Below, piece by piece: positions 1 through 8,584 of a stretch of 64,000 nucleotides of DNA. The DNA lies in the NCBI GenBank assembly GCA_964483625.1, contig CAZABB010000005.1, forward strand, positions 19,043 through 83,042, given 5' to 3'. Positions within the stretch are counted from its first letter, which is position 1; the number at the start of each line of letters is the position of its first letter. Source of the stretch: JAFGQU01 sp964483625. GTDB lineage: Bacteria > Omnitrophota > Gorgyraeia > Duberdicusellales > 4484-171. Made by a program: the position numbers and the translations under genes. The notes beneath the pieces are model-generated. The model did no database searches. It saw only the letters and a list, made by a program, of their open reading frames with translations, and had not been told where the DNA came from.

Positions 1-1
1 A

Positions 2-1183
2 CAACAGACGGGAATCCCTATCGAATTCAAGTTGTTTTTTCCCGCGGATATCTACTCCCAAAAAGTTATCGCCGCCGCACGTGCGGGAAATCTTCCCGAT
101 ATCTTCGGGATTCTGGGTGAGAAGAAAGTTCTGGCTTCGTTTATCAAAGCAGGCCATATTCTGGATATTACCGCGTCGATGACGAAAGATGATTCGGCGT
201 GGAAGAATACGTTCTACCCTCAGACCCTGGCGGTGACGACGTTTACCTCCGGGAATTCCTACGGAGTTCCGGCCGGCATTTTCGGAGTGCCCATCGATAC
301 GACTGTGATGCAGTTTGTATATAATAAATCTCTTTTTGCCCGGTCCGGGATTGATGAGAATTCGCCGCCGGAGACATTTGATGAGTTTATATCTCTGGCT
401 CAGAAGGTTAAAGCCGCCACGGGGGTTGACGGCTTTGTCTGCGGTTGGGGCGAAGGGTGGCTTTTAAACGCGTTAGCTACCGAATGGGCGATCAACCTTA
501 TGGGTGAGGATAAATTCCTTGCCACGATCAAGGGAGATGTCCCTTATACCGACGAGGCCTGGGTGGAGGTGTTCGGTCTTTTTGTGAAGTTGAAAGAATC
601 GGGAGTGCTTGCCGCCAATATCGAAAAAATGACGAATAAAGAAGCCGAAGATGCTTTCGCCAAGGGAAAGGCGGTATTCTCCTTTAACGGGAGCTGGGCG
701 GTTAATGTCTATAAGCAGTTAAATCCCCAGCTGGACTATGCCTTTTTCTCGTTACCGGAAGTTTCCGACCGGTATCCGGTAAAGATATGGGGCGGGGCGG
801 GGTCGTCGTTTATGGTTCACGCCCGGTCAAAAGGGAAAGAAAAGGCGTTGGGGTTTCTGGAGTGGATTACGCAAACGCCTCAGCAGACATTTCTGGTGAA
901 CGAAACGAATAATCTTCCCGCGGTGAAGATGAACCCGGAAAAATTCCCCTCGATCCTAAAAACGCTGGGGAATGATTTAAAGATGAGCGTGGAGGCGTTT
1001 CCCGCCGGGGATCCCGAGCAGGCCGATAAACTTACGCATCCCAATGTATGGCCGGGGAATGAGGATGCCCGGGTTATCGAGGTCATGAACCGCGGTCTGC
1101 AGCAGATTATCATGGGACGGAAAGAGCCTCAAGAAGTCGCGGGAGAAATACAGTCAGTCAAGGAGAGAGTTGCGCGCCGATGA
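2..1183 (+). CDS. ABC sugar transporter, extracellular solute-binding protein (5' end outside window)
   Basis: This is the C-terminal part of a family 1 extracellular sugar-binding protein that would deliver a sugar or oligosaccharide to the two permeases downstream. The reading frame is open from base 2, and the residues before the first in-frame TTG (base 32) continue the fold (TGIPIEFKLFFPADIYSQKV), so the real start and signal peptide lie upstream of the window. Family-type features include the segment AARAGNLPDIFGI near the start, the AFAKGKAVFSFNGSWAV stretch in the middle, and the GGAGSSFMVHARSKGKEKAL region. It overlaps the next gene by 4 bases (ATGA), so the three transport genes are one operon. 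The substrate cannot be read from sequence. The neighbouring glycosidases suggest a plant- or algal-type glycan fragment, which is inference. Confidence 0.88.
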   Translation, partial: QQTGIPIEFKLFFPADIYSQKVIAAARAGNLPDIFGILGEKKVLASFIKAGHILDITASMTKDDSAWKNTFYPQTLAVTTFTSGNSYGVPAGIFGVPIDTTVMQFVYNKSLFARSGIDENSPPETFDEFISLAQKVKAATGVDGFVCGWGEGWLLNALATEWAINLMGEDKFLATIKGDVPYTDEAWVEVFGLFVKLKESGVLAANIEKMTNKEAEDAFAKGKAVFSFNGSWAVNVYKQLNPQLDYAFFSLPEVSDRYPVKIWGGAGSSFMVHARSKGKEKALGFLEWITQTPQQTFLVNETNNLPAVKMNPEKFPSILKTLGNDLKMSVEAFPAGDPEQADKLTHPNVWPGNEDARVIEVMNRGLQQIIMGRKEPQEVAGEIQSVKERVARR

Positions 1184-2079
1184 ACGCATCCCTACGTGAC
1201 AAATTTACCAGTTCGGCGTTTATCTGGCCGGCCCTTTTGATTTTCTCTATATTTTATATATATCCCTTCCTCTATACGTTTATCTTAAGCTTCCAGGAAT
1301 ACGATTTCATTTCCGCGCCCCAATTTGTGGGTTTCGCCAATTTCCAGGAGGTGTTGTTTGGAGATAGAGAATGGTGGCCTTCGATGTACAACGGGGCGTT
1401 TATCACCTTCTGGGCGCTCAGTTTCCAGAATATTCTTGCTTTTGCGCTGGCTCTGGCGGTTGATAAAGTGCTCCGCCTGAAGAAATTCTACCGGGTTGTT
1501 TTCTTCATCCTCCCGGTCCTCTCGGAGATCATCATCGGCCTTCTGATGAAACAGCTTCTGATTTCAGAGCCCGTGGGACGGGATGTGTTCAATCAGCTCT
1601 TGGGTAAAGTGGGATTGGGGTTTCTGGGGCAGGACTGGCTGGGGACTGATCGCGTTCGTCTGGTTACGTCTCTGGTGCACTGCTGGAAGGGGTTCGGCTG
1701 GGCGTTTGTGATTTTGCTGGCGGGCCTGCAGAGTATTCCCGAACAACTTTATGAAGCCGCCCGCATTGACGGAGCCAATGCCTGGCATAGTTTTACCAAG
1801 ATTACCATTCCCCTGGTCATGCCGGTGATTACCCTGGTTATTGTCCTTACCATTCTGGGTACGATGCAGGCATTTGCCATGATTCTGGCGTTGACCGGCG
1901 GGGCCGGCGGATTGACCGAAGTGCCGGTGATGCGTATCTATAATCACCTGAGGTTTTCCCTGGTGGGGCTGGCCTGTGCTGAGGGGGTTGTGTTGGGGGT
2001 TGTTCTGATTATGGTTTCGTTTGCTATGTTTTTTATATCTAAAAAAATAAGGGAAAAATACGGTGTATTACCGAGCTAA
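1180..2079 (+). CDS. ABC sugar transporter permease, MalF/UgpA type
   Basis: First inner-membrane permease of a carbohydrate uptake (CUT1-type) ABC transporter. The 299-residue protein has about six hydrophobic segments, starting with WPALLIFSIFYIYPFLYTFI. It carries the cytoplasmic EAA loop EQLYEAARIDGANAWHSF, which contacts the ATPase. Its start codon overlaps the stop of the binding-protein gene, and its own end overlaps the next permease by 17 bases, so expression is translationally coupled. No ATPase gene is nearby. As with many CUT1 systems, a shared MsmX-type ATPase encoded elsewhere is the likely partner (inference). Confidence 0.93.
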   Translation: MNASLRDKFTSSAFIWPALLIFSIFYIYPFLYTFILSFQEYDFISAPQFVGFANFQEVLFGDREWWPSMYNGAFITFWALSFQNILAFALALAVDKVLRLKKFYRVVFFILPVLSEIIIGLLMKQLLISEPVGRDVFNQLLGKVGLGFLGQDWLGTDRVRLVTSLVHCWKGFGWAFVILLAGLQSIPEQLYEAARIDGANAWHSFTKITIPLVMPVITLVIVLTILGTMQAFAMILALTGGAGGLTEVPVMRIYNHLRFSLVGLACAEGVVLGVVLIMVSFAMFFISKKIREKYGVLPS

Positions 2080-2899
2080 AAAAATAGTTATTCTGATCCT
2101 TCTGCATACATTCCTGATGAGCGTGGCGCTCAGCTGTATCCTGCCCTTTTTATGGATGGTCAATGTTTCCTTCAAAACGCAAAGCGAGTTCGATGCCGAT
2201 TACGGTCTGGTCATGGAAAAAGTATTAAACTGGGAAAATTACCGTATCGTGTTTTTCGAGGAAGGATTCTGGGTTTATTTTCTCAACAGCGTTTTCTATA
2301 CGTTTATTACCGTAATCCTTATCGTCCTGGTTTCATCCCTGGCCGCCTACGCTTTTTCCCGTCTTGATTTCTGGGGGAAGAACATCCTGTTCTACATGTT
2401 TCTGGGGGCGATGATGATCCCTCTGCCGGCGGGTTTTGTTCCCGTGTATGTACTCCTCAATAAATTTCACCTGGTAAACCGTACCGGATACGTGCTGGCA
2501 ATGAGTAACATGGGATTGTCTTTGAGCATGTACCTGTTAAAGACTTTTTTCGATCAGCTGCCGCGTGATTTGGAAGATGCTGCCCGTATTGACGGGTGCA
2601 ACAAGCTTCAGACGTGGTGGAACGTGGGGCTTCCTTTGGTTGCCCCGGCGTTGGCGGTGGTTGTGATTTTCAATGCTCTCAATGTCTGGAATGAATTTGT
2701 TCTGGCATCATTGCTGTTTACCGACTACAGTTTTATGCCGCTTCAGGTGGGGCTTATGGAGTTTTCCAATAAAATGGTAACCCAGCATACACTGATCATG
2801 GCGGCCCTTACGGTCGCGGCGATGCCGATCATTCTTCTTTACATAAAAATGCAGAAACATTTTGTCAAAGGACTTACCGCCGGTGCGGTCGTAGGATGA
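2063..2899 (+). CDS. ABC sugar transporter permease, MalG/UgpE type
   Basis: Second permease of the CUT1-type sugar transporter, 278 residues, with about six membrane spans. The EAA loop reads DLEDAARIDGCNKLQTWWNV, and the NALNVWNEFVLA segment typical of MalG-like permeases follows. The GTG start at 2063 lies inside the 3' end of the preceding gene, giving a 17-base overlap. The stop overlaps the next ATG (ATGA at 2896-2899), which ties the glycosidase downstream to the transport operon. A heterodimer with the preceding permease is expected from family knowledge. Confidence 0.93.
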   Translation: MYYRAKKIVILILLHTFLMSVALSCILPFLWMVNVSFKTQSEFDADYGLVMEKVLNWENYRIVFFEEGFWVYFLNSVFYTFITVILIVLVSSLAAYAFSRLDFWGKNILFYMFLGAMMIPLPAGFVPVYVLLNKFHLVNRTGYVLAMSNMGLSLSMYLLKTFFDQLPRDLEDAARIDGCNKLQTWWNVGLPLVAPALAVVVIFNALNVWNEFVLASLLFTDYSFMPLQVGLMEFSNKMVTQHTLIMAALTVAAMPIILLYIKMQKHFVKGLTAGAVVG

Positions 2900-5337
2900 C
2901 CATGAAGTCACAAAGTCACAAGGTCACAAGGTCACACGTATTTATGATGAAATGCATTATCGGAGCGCTGGTGCTCTGGTGCGCAGGCGGTTCTGTTGTA
3001 TGGGGGCAAGATGTGATTGAGGCTTCTGAAGTGAGAGAGAGTGAGCCGGCACCTGAGCAGAAGCAGGCGGAGCCGGAATCGGAAAAAACCTTAACCTCCG
3101 GCGACTATGTAAAACAGGCCTGGGCGGCTCAAGGTGCGGGGCAATGGGAGAAGGTATATGCGTTGGCTGATACGTGTATCGATATGTTTTCCGATGAAGC
3201 TGACCGGCTGGCTGCCGGCTTAACGGCATTTCCCCCCAAAGGAGAAGAGGATACCTATGCGGTGATGAATGACGTCGCGGTATGTTATTTCATCAAGGGG
3301 GAGACCCTGCGTAATGAAGGGATGATCCTGAAGAATGAAGCCGATTCTTCTTTGACTGAAGGTAAGTTTGATGCCGCGGTTTCTGTCCTCAAAGAGGTAA
3401 GAGAACGGTATCCCTATGCTCAAGCGTTCGATCCCCGCGGCTGGTACTGGTCGGTAGAGGACAAAGCCGAAAAGGTTATCAATCAGATCACCGAAGGAGG
3501 CGGGTGTCCGGTCGAGGAAAATGTCATCGAAGAAGACGTGTTGATCACGCTTTACGATGAAGGCAGCGAGTTCCCTGTCGACTATACTGCCTACGGTGAG
3601 TTTACCGGCCGTGGCACCCGGGATTATGCCTATGAGATTGCCGATCCGATTGGTCTGGGTAAAGCCGTCGGAGAAGGTATTTACCCCAACAGTACGTCGC
3701 TTAAGTTCGATAGTGAGTTTACCAGGATTAAGAAAGAGCTTTACCAGATAGATCACTGGGAAATTTTAAACAGCCGGGATATGCGTATGGCTTTTTACAA
3801 GTGGAATCTCGCTCCTGAACCGCAGGGCGTGAAATTATTTTATATCGCGACGATTTTAGAACGCAGCGGTTTAATCCGCCATGCCATTAAAGCCTACTAT
3901 GCGGTGATGGTTCATTTTCCCAAGACCTACGGCTGGACGTATTGGCACACGCCCTGGTATCCCGGTAAAGTCGCTCTGTACCGGATCAGAAGCCTTCTGC
4001 GTGAGCATCCGGAGTTGAACGTACGCTTGAAGGGGGCTTCGTTTGAAGTCGTCAACGGCTATGACAACAATATCCGTAACGATAAATTTATTGTGGATCC
4101 GGGCAGGTTAAGAAAGCTATCGTTCTGGGAAAAAATACGGTCTCAGCGGGAAAAGCCACGGTCTCTCTCCCATATCGTCCGGGAGAAAGGGAACGGAGCG
4201 GTGAAGCTGGTGCAGTATGAAACCGGCGACTGGCAGCTTTTTGTCGAAGGAAAACCGTTCATGATCAAAGGTATTACCTATGACCCTACCCGGGTGGGAG
4301 AATCTCCCGATAACGGGACACTGGAGAACTGGACCACGCAGGATGTCAATGGTAACGATATCATTGATGCGCCGTATGAATCGTGGGTCGATGCCAACGG
4401 GAACAATGCCCGTGATAAGAATGAACCGATCGTGGGAGACTTTCAGCTCATGAAGGAAATGGGGGTCAATTGTATCCGCCTGTACCACCATCCCCGCCTT
4501 CCGGATAAAGAACTTCTGCGGCGCATGCATGCTGATTACGGCATATATGTAACCTTGGGTGATTTCCTGGGGAAATATACTATCGGCAGCCAGGCGCCGT
4601 GGGCTCAAGGGACCGACTACGATAATCCCGAACATAAGAAAAATATGCTCGAAAGTGTAAAGAATATGGTGAATGAATTCAAGGAGGAGCCGTATATCCT
4701 GATGTGGCTTCTGGGTAATGAAAACGTCTATGGGTTGGGATGTAACGCCGATAAGAACCCGGAAAGTTTTTTTAAATTTGTCAATGAAGTGGCGTTGGTG
4801 ATTAAATCTCTGGATCCTTATCAGCGCCCGGTTGCCGTTGCGTCCGGCGATATCCTGTTTCTGGATGTGTTCGCGAAATTCTGTCCCGATGTGGATATCT
4901 TCGGTGCCAATATTTATCGGGGGGAACGCGGGTTTCTGGATTTCTGGGATGAAGTTCGTCGTCAGCCGCAGATCGCCGCGATGATTACCGAATACGGGGC
5001 TCCCTCCTATGCCGAAGGGTATACTCAGGAGGAAGGTCAAGCGTATCAGGCTGATTATTTAGCTCATTGCTGGCAGGATATCCATTATAATTCGGCCGGA
5101 TATGGGGCGGGGAACGCTCTCGGCGGTTTTGTGTTCGAGTGGCTTGATGAATGGTGGAAAGCCTATGAGCCGTTCTGTCACGACACCGCGCAATTGTCTG
5201 CGGGGCCTTTTTTGAGCGGATATTACCGTGAGGAATGGTTCGGGATCTGCGGCCAGGGGGATGGGGAGCATTCACCGTTTTTGCGCCGGCTCAAAAAAGC
5301 CTATTTCCGCTATAAAAAGCTCTGGAATACCCAATAA
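2896..5337 (+). CDS. Secreted glycoside hydrolase, clan GH-A (GH2-like TIM barrel), with N-terminal helical region
   Basis: An 813-residue secreted glycosidase-like protein. From ATG 2896 the N terminus has a basic leader partly encoded by a short tandem repeat. ATG 2944 would give a clean signal peptide (MMKCIIGALVLWCAGG) and is an equally good start; 2896 is kept because it overlaps the previous stop. Residues about 70-350 look like a helical, TPR-like region. Residues about 430-813 form a TIM barrel with LLGNENVYG (acid/base Glu after Asn, as in clan GH-A) and MITEYGAPSY (candidate nucleophile Glu). An insert near residue 480 has two acidic loops, DVNGNDIID and DANGNNARDKNE, resembling calcium-binding loops. 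It is clearly related to the gene at 6593, sharing an FEW-DEWW segment and an EEWFGI segment. Exact GH family and substrate are not assigned. Confidence 0.82.
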   Translation: MTMKSQSHKVTRSHVFMMKCIIGALVLWCAGGSVVWGQDVIEASEVRESEPAPEQKQAEPESEKTLTSGDYVKQAWAAQGAGQWEKVYALADTCIDMFSDEADRLAAGLTAFPPKGEEDTYAVMNDVAVCYFIKGETLRNEGMILKNEADSSLTEGKFDAAVSVLKEVRERYPYAQAFDPRGWYWSVEDKAEKVINQITEGGGCPVEENVIEEDVLITLYDEGSEFPVDYTAYGEFTGRGTRDYAYEIADPIGLGKAVGEGIYPNSTSLKFDSEFTRIKKELYQIDHWEILNSRDMRMAFYKWNLAPEPQGVKLFYIATILERSGLIRHAIKAYYAVMVHFPKTYGWTYWHTPWYPGKVALYRIRSLLREHPELNVRLKGASFEVVNGYDNNIRNDKFIVDPGRLRKLSFWEKIRSQREKPRSLSHIVREKGNGAVKLVQYETGDWQLFVEGKPFMIKGITYDPTRVGESPDNGTLENWTTQDVNGNDIIDAPYESWVDANGNNARDKNEPIVGDFQLMKEMGVNCIRLYHHPRLPDKELLRRMHADYGIYVTLGDFLGKYTIGSQAPWAQGTDYDNPEHKKNMLESVKNMVNEFKEEPYILMWLLGNENVYGLGCNADKNPESFFKFVNEVALVIKSLDPYQRPVAVASGDILFLDVFAKFCPDVDIFGANIYRGERGFLDFWDEVRRQPQIAAMITEYGAPSYAEGYTQEEGQAYQADYLAHCWQDIHYNSAGYGAGNALGGFVFEWLDEWWKAYEPFCHDTAQLSAGPFLSGYYREEWFGICGQGDGEHSPFLRRLKKAYFRYKKLWNTQ
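2903..2937 (+). repeat. Short tandem word repeat (AAGTCAC / AAGGTCAC)
   Basis: Four successive 7-8 base units of AAGTCAC, AAAGTCAC and AAGGTCAC follow one another at the start of the glycosidase gene. If ATG 2896 is the start, they encode its first residues (KSQSHKVTRSH). The low-complexity character matches other word-repeat blocks in this window, but this one is direct rather than inverted and overlaps a possible coding start. Confidence 0.75.
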
Positions 5338-5358
5338 AACAAAAGTTTGCCTCATACC

Positions 5359-5387
5359 TTGAAAACGTTTTCATGATAATATATAAT
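5359..5387 (+). promoter_or_regulatory. Sigma70-type promoter overlapped by LacI-family operator
   Basis: A near-consensus promoter with -35 TTGAAA (5359-5364), a 17-base spacer and -10 TATAAT (5382-5387). The perfect 14-base palindrome TGAAAACGTTTTCA at 5360-5373 starts inside the -35 box. Its central CG and AT-flanked half-sites match operators of LacI-family sugar repressors. Binding there would block RNA polymerase, so the genes from 5443 on are probably sugar-inducible. No LacI-type regulator is encoded in the window. Confidence 0.75.
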
Positions 5388-5442
5388 AGAGGTTACTATA
5401 ATCCGTTGAATATACGATAAAATTTCAGAAAGGAGGAGGTTC

Positions 5443-6603
5443 ATGAAAAAGGTAGTGTTAAGTATACTATTATGCATGGCCGTAGGTATAACATGTTGGG
5501 CGCAGGATAAAGTATTTTACATCTACGCGGACAAAAATGCTCCCGATAATCATTTCATTCCCAGCGGCTGGATGGGGGACTACGGTGATTTAGGGTTTAA
5601 TGACCAGGCTACAGATGAGGTCGCTTCCGGTTCGACCGCGCTGAAAATAAGTTATTCCGGGAAAAAATCTCAGGGTCACGGCTGGACGGGAATTTACTGG
5701 CAGTCGGCGGCAAATAACTGGGGTTCCCGTCAGACCGGATACGATTTAACCGGTTTTAATAAACTGGTGTTTAAGGCCAAAGGGGCCGAAGGAGGAGAGG
5801 TAATCACTAAGGTAAAGGTCGGCGGAATCACCACCAACGCCATCGGAGAAATGCTTCCCTTCGCCGACAGCCTCGATAAATCATACGGGCCGATTAAGCT
5901 CACCAATGAATGGGAGGAATACACGGTGAACTTGACCGGTGAGGACCTTTCTTATGTCAATGGAGGATTCTGTCTGATTTTTGAATCCGCTCAGGCCAAG
6001 AAAGATCAGGTTGTGTATTTAGACGATATGTATTTCGCGTATGACGCCGATTTAAAGGAAGATGTGTTGCGTACCAATTTTCCATTCTACGTGTACGCCG
6101 ATACTTCTTCTCTGGATAATCACTTTGTTCCTTCCGGGTGGATGCCGGCAACGGCCGCGCGTGACCTGAAAGTCAATATCGCTCACGGTGATAATGCGCT
6201 TTCGGGAGATACCTGTATCCGTATCGAATACAAAAATAATTCCGGAACCCGCTGGGCAGGTATTTACTGGCAGAACCCGCCGAATAACTGGGGGACGATT
6301 CCCGGTGCCGGATTCGATCTGCGCGGGGCCACGAAACTTACGTTCTGGGCACGCGGCGAGAACGGCGGCGAGGTAATCAATGAGTTTAAAATGGGCGGAA
6401 TCTCCAGTGGTGAATATATTGATTCCGACAGCGCTTCAGCCGGGCCGATTCAGCTGACCAAGGAATGGCGGAAATACGAGATCGACCTGCGGGGAAAAGA
6501 CCTTTCCTATATCATCGGCGGATTTGCCTGGGCAACGAATATCGATGTCAACGATCCGGAAGGTGTGGTCTTTTACCTGGACGAAATAAAATATGAAAAA
6601 TAG
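5443..6603 (+). CDS. Secreted protein with two tandem carbohydrate-binding-like domains
   Basis: A 386-residue secreted protein: signal peptide MKKVVLSILLCMAVGITCWA, then two homologous halves of about 175 residues. Each half begins with a FY(I/V)YAD...DNHF(I/V)PSGWM motif and continues through GIYWQ..NNWG, a Gly-rich GGEVI segment, GPI.LT.EW, and a final strand ending VV(F)YLD(D/E). The aromatic-rich beta pattern resembles jelly-roll carbohydrate-binding modules, but I do not recognise a numbered CBM family and see no catalytic residues. A strong Shine-Dalgarno (AAAGGAGGAGG) precedes the ATG. Its position between two related glycosidases and behind the operator suggests it captures or displays the glycan for them (inference). 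Confidence 0.75.
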   Translation: MKKVVLSILLCMAVGITCWAQDKVFYIYADKNAPDNHFIPSGWMGDYGDLGFNDQATDEVASGSTALKISYSGKKSQGHGWTGIYWQSAANNWGSRQTGYDLTGFNKLVFKAKGAEGGEVITKVKVGGITTNAIGEMLPFADSLDKSYGPIKLTNEWEEYTVNLTGEDLSYVNGGFCLIFESAQAKKDQVVYLDDMYFAYDADLKEDVLRTNFPFYVYADTSSLDNHFVPSGWMPATAARDLKVNIAHGDNALSGDTCIRIEYKNNSGTRWAGIYWQNPPNNWGTIPGAGFDLRGATKLTFWARGENGGEVINEFKMGGISSGEYIDSDSASAGPIQLTKEWRKYEIDLRGKDLSYIIGGFAWATNIDVNDPEGVVFYLDEIKYEK

Positions 6604-7858
6604 TACCTTCGGATTTAAAGCAGGCAATGCGTGCATTGCCTGCTTTCTTTTTTTAGGAGGACTTTTTTCTTCAGAGGCCCCTCCCGTCCGCATTAAAAAG
6701 AATTCTCAGGGTGGATATGTTCTGTATGTCCGAAACCGGCCTTTTCTGGTGAAGGGAGTGGTGTATAATCCTACCCCGGTCTGTAAAGGATATGATTACA
6801 GTTTCTTTTCCGATCCGGCGAAACCCTGGCTTACCGACGGAAAACTTATGAAAAAAATGGGAGTCAACGCGGTACGTATTTATTCGGTACCGGTTGATGA
6901 GCTGGATGAGGTGAAGGAATTTATCACCGATATGTATGAAAAATTCGGAATATACACGATCGTCAGCGATTGGCTGGGATTATGGAACGCGTCCGGCCCC
7001 AATTACGGCGACGCTCAATTGCGTGCGGACATAAAAGAACGGGTTCTTCATATCGTGGCAGAATTAAAAGATACTCCCGGGGTACTGATGTGGGTTCTCG
7101 GCAATGAGAACAATTATACGTTTTCCGGCAAGATCGGGTTCTGGACGACGAAGGAAATCGAGGCGCTGCCTACCCCTTACGAGCGGGTAGTAAGGAGAGC
7201 GGAGATCTATTACTCGCTGGCCAATGATATCGCGCTTGCGATTAAAGAGATAGACCCCGACCATCCCGTCGCTCTGGGAAACGGAGAAATCAGTATGTTG
7301 GATATCGCGGTGGAATTCTGTCCCGACATCGATGTCCTGGCGATCCTTTCCTATCGCGGTAAACGGTTCGGGAATTTATTCGAGAATATACGCTATACCT
7401 TTGACCGGCCGATCATGTTGGCGGAGTTCGGGTGTGATTCCTACGATTCTTTGAATAACGTCGTGGCTGAAGATATTCAGGCTGAATATCTTCAGTTGCA
7501 GTGGCGGGATATTGTTTCCAACACGGTTGTAAGCGGGAATAAACAGGGAAATTGTCTGGGGGGTGTGGTCTTTGAATGGACGGATGAATGGTGGAAACAC
7601 AACGAAGGGTATGCTGAAGGCTGGTGTCATCATAATACGGAAGCCGGCTGGTCCGAAGGCGCCTATTATTTCGATATCCGGGCTCCCAATAATATGAATA
7701 TGAGCGAAGAATGGTTCGGTATTGTAGGGATTGCCCGTCCCGACGAAAATCAGCAGATCCCCCGTATTCCCCGCCAGGCATATACGGCGCTCAAAAAACT
7801 CTGGCATATGAATCCCCGGGCGCTCATGAAGGAAAAAAACCCTTCCCGTTCCCGATAG
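6593..7858 (+). CDS. Secreted glycoside hydrolase, clan GH-A, paralogue of the 2896 gene
   Basis: A 421-residue secreted TIM-barrel glycosidase without the N-terminal helical region of its paralogue. The start at 6593 overlaps the previous gene by 11 bases and yields a signal peptide (hydrophobic CIACFLFLGGLFSS). No ATG, GTG or TTG after the terminator hairpin would keep a secretion signal. The barrel opens with FLVKGVVYNPTP. It has VLGNENNYTFSG (acid/base Glu) and IMLAEFGCDSYD (candidate nucleophile Glu), and GVVFEWTDEWWKHNEG near the C terminus. The related 813-residue enzyme has the same order of motifs, so duplication is likely. Substrate and exact GH family are unassigned. Confidence 0.82.
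   Translation: MKNSTFGFKAGNACIACFLFLGGLFSSEAPPVRIKKNSQGGYVLYVRNRPFLVKGVVYNPTPVCKGYDYSFFSDPAKPWLTDGKLMKKMGVNAVRIYSVPVDELDEVKEFITDMYEKFGIYTIVSDWLGLWNASGPNYGDAQLRADIKERVLHIVAELKDTPGVLMWVLGNENNYTFSGKIGFWTTKEIEALPTPYERVVRRAEIYYSLANDIALAIKEIDPDHPVALGNGEISMLDIAVEFCPDIDVLAILSYRGKRFGNLFENIRYTFDRPIMLAEFGCDSYDSLNNVVAEDIQAEYLQLQWRDIVSNTVVSGNKQGNCLGGVVFEWTDEWWKHNEGYAEGWCHHNTEAGWSEGAYYFDIRAPNNMNMSEEWFGIVGIARPDENQQIPRIPRQAYTALKKLWHMNPRALMKEKNPSRSR
6617..6654 (+). terminator. Intrinsic terminator-like hairpin inside the next gene's signal-peptide codons
   Basis: A perfect 14-base inverted repeat (AAAGCAGGCAATGC at 6617-6630, complement at 6633-6646) is followed by a T-rich tract at 6644-6654. This is the textbook form of a Rho-independent terminator and sits just after the stop of the binding-domain gene at 6603. 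It lies within the first 20 codons of the glycosidase ORF that starts at 6593, so it should reduce read-through into that gene unless translation or another factor opens it. Confidence 0.75.
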
Positions 7859-7969
7859 TCCCTCTCGGTATAAAAAAATATTCTCGGACAGTTACGGCTA
7901 TGATAAGATAGAAATACCTCAAGGCAATCGCCGCCGGTGTTATGGTATGGATAGGCAGAAGGAGGATGT

Positions 7970-8584
7970 ATGGATGGTAGAATAATATTATGTATCTTAA
8001 GTATTCTTGTTCTTGCGGGCGGATGTATGTCTCAGCCGGAAGATCTGCTGGTTGACGATTTTGAAGGAGAGATCAGCGCCGTTACGGTCGATTACGGAAC
8101 GGGAGAAGGCTCCGGGGTGACCGTCGCGGCGGAATCCGAGGTCGTCCGGTGCGGAGATCAGTCATTGAAGATAACCTACAACCTGAGGCCTTCCGGATAT
8201 ATGTGGATCGCCCGGGGTTTTGGTTTAGACGTCTCCGGTGCGGCCGCCTGGACAGTTTCGCCGGAAAATATCCCCTGGCGGGACTATAACGCGGTGAGCA
8301 TTTTCATGTATGGGCAGAAAACGGGATCGGTTGTCGCGTTTGACGTGAAAGATTCCGGCGGCGAATACTGGCGATTCCTCCTGACGGATGATTTTACCGG
8401 CTGGAAGGAAATGGTTTGTCCTTTCGCGCATTTCTTCGTGCGTAACGACTGGCAGCCCGAAGATGCCGAAGTGAACGAAAGGATGGACTTCCCCATTATG
8501 AGTTTTCAATTTGAACCGCGCCTGCCCGGTAAAGGAGTATATTATTTTGATTGTGTGAAGGCAGTAAAAAGAAATATTCAATAG
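7970..8584 (+). CDS. Lipoprotein with carbohydrate-binding-like beta domain
   Basis: A 204-residue predicted lipoprotein. The lipobox LAGGC ends a short signal peptide (MDGRIILCILSILVLAGGC). The mature part opens with LLVDDFEGE and continues through an alternating beta pattern to GVYYFDCVKAV. That arrangement is typical of CBM11- or CIA30-like sugar-binding jelly rolls that start with a DDFE motif. A good Shine-Dalgarno (GAAGGAGG) precedes the ATG. It closes the polysaccharide locus after a 111-base gap. Surface anchoring and glycan capture are inferred; no catalytic motif is visible. Confidence 0.65.
   Translation: MDGRIILCILSILVLAGGCMSQPEDLLVDDFEGEISAVTVDYGTGEGSGVTVAAESEVVRCGDQSLKITYNLRPSGYMWIARGFGLDVSGAAAWTVSPENIPWRDYNAVSIFMYGQKTGSVVAFDVKDSGGEYWRFLLTDDFTGWKEMVCPFAHFFVRNDWQPEDAEVNERMDFPIMSFQFEPRLPGKGVYYFDCVKAVKRNIQ

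Noticed and set aside
4117..5040. Long - strand ORF (307 codons) opposite the glycosidase gene
   Set aside because: Composition follows the + strand codons of the glycosidase; no recognisable protein.
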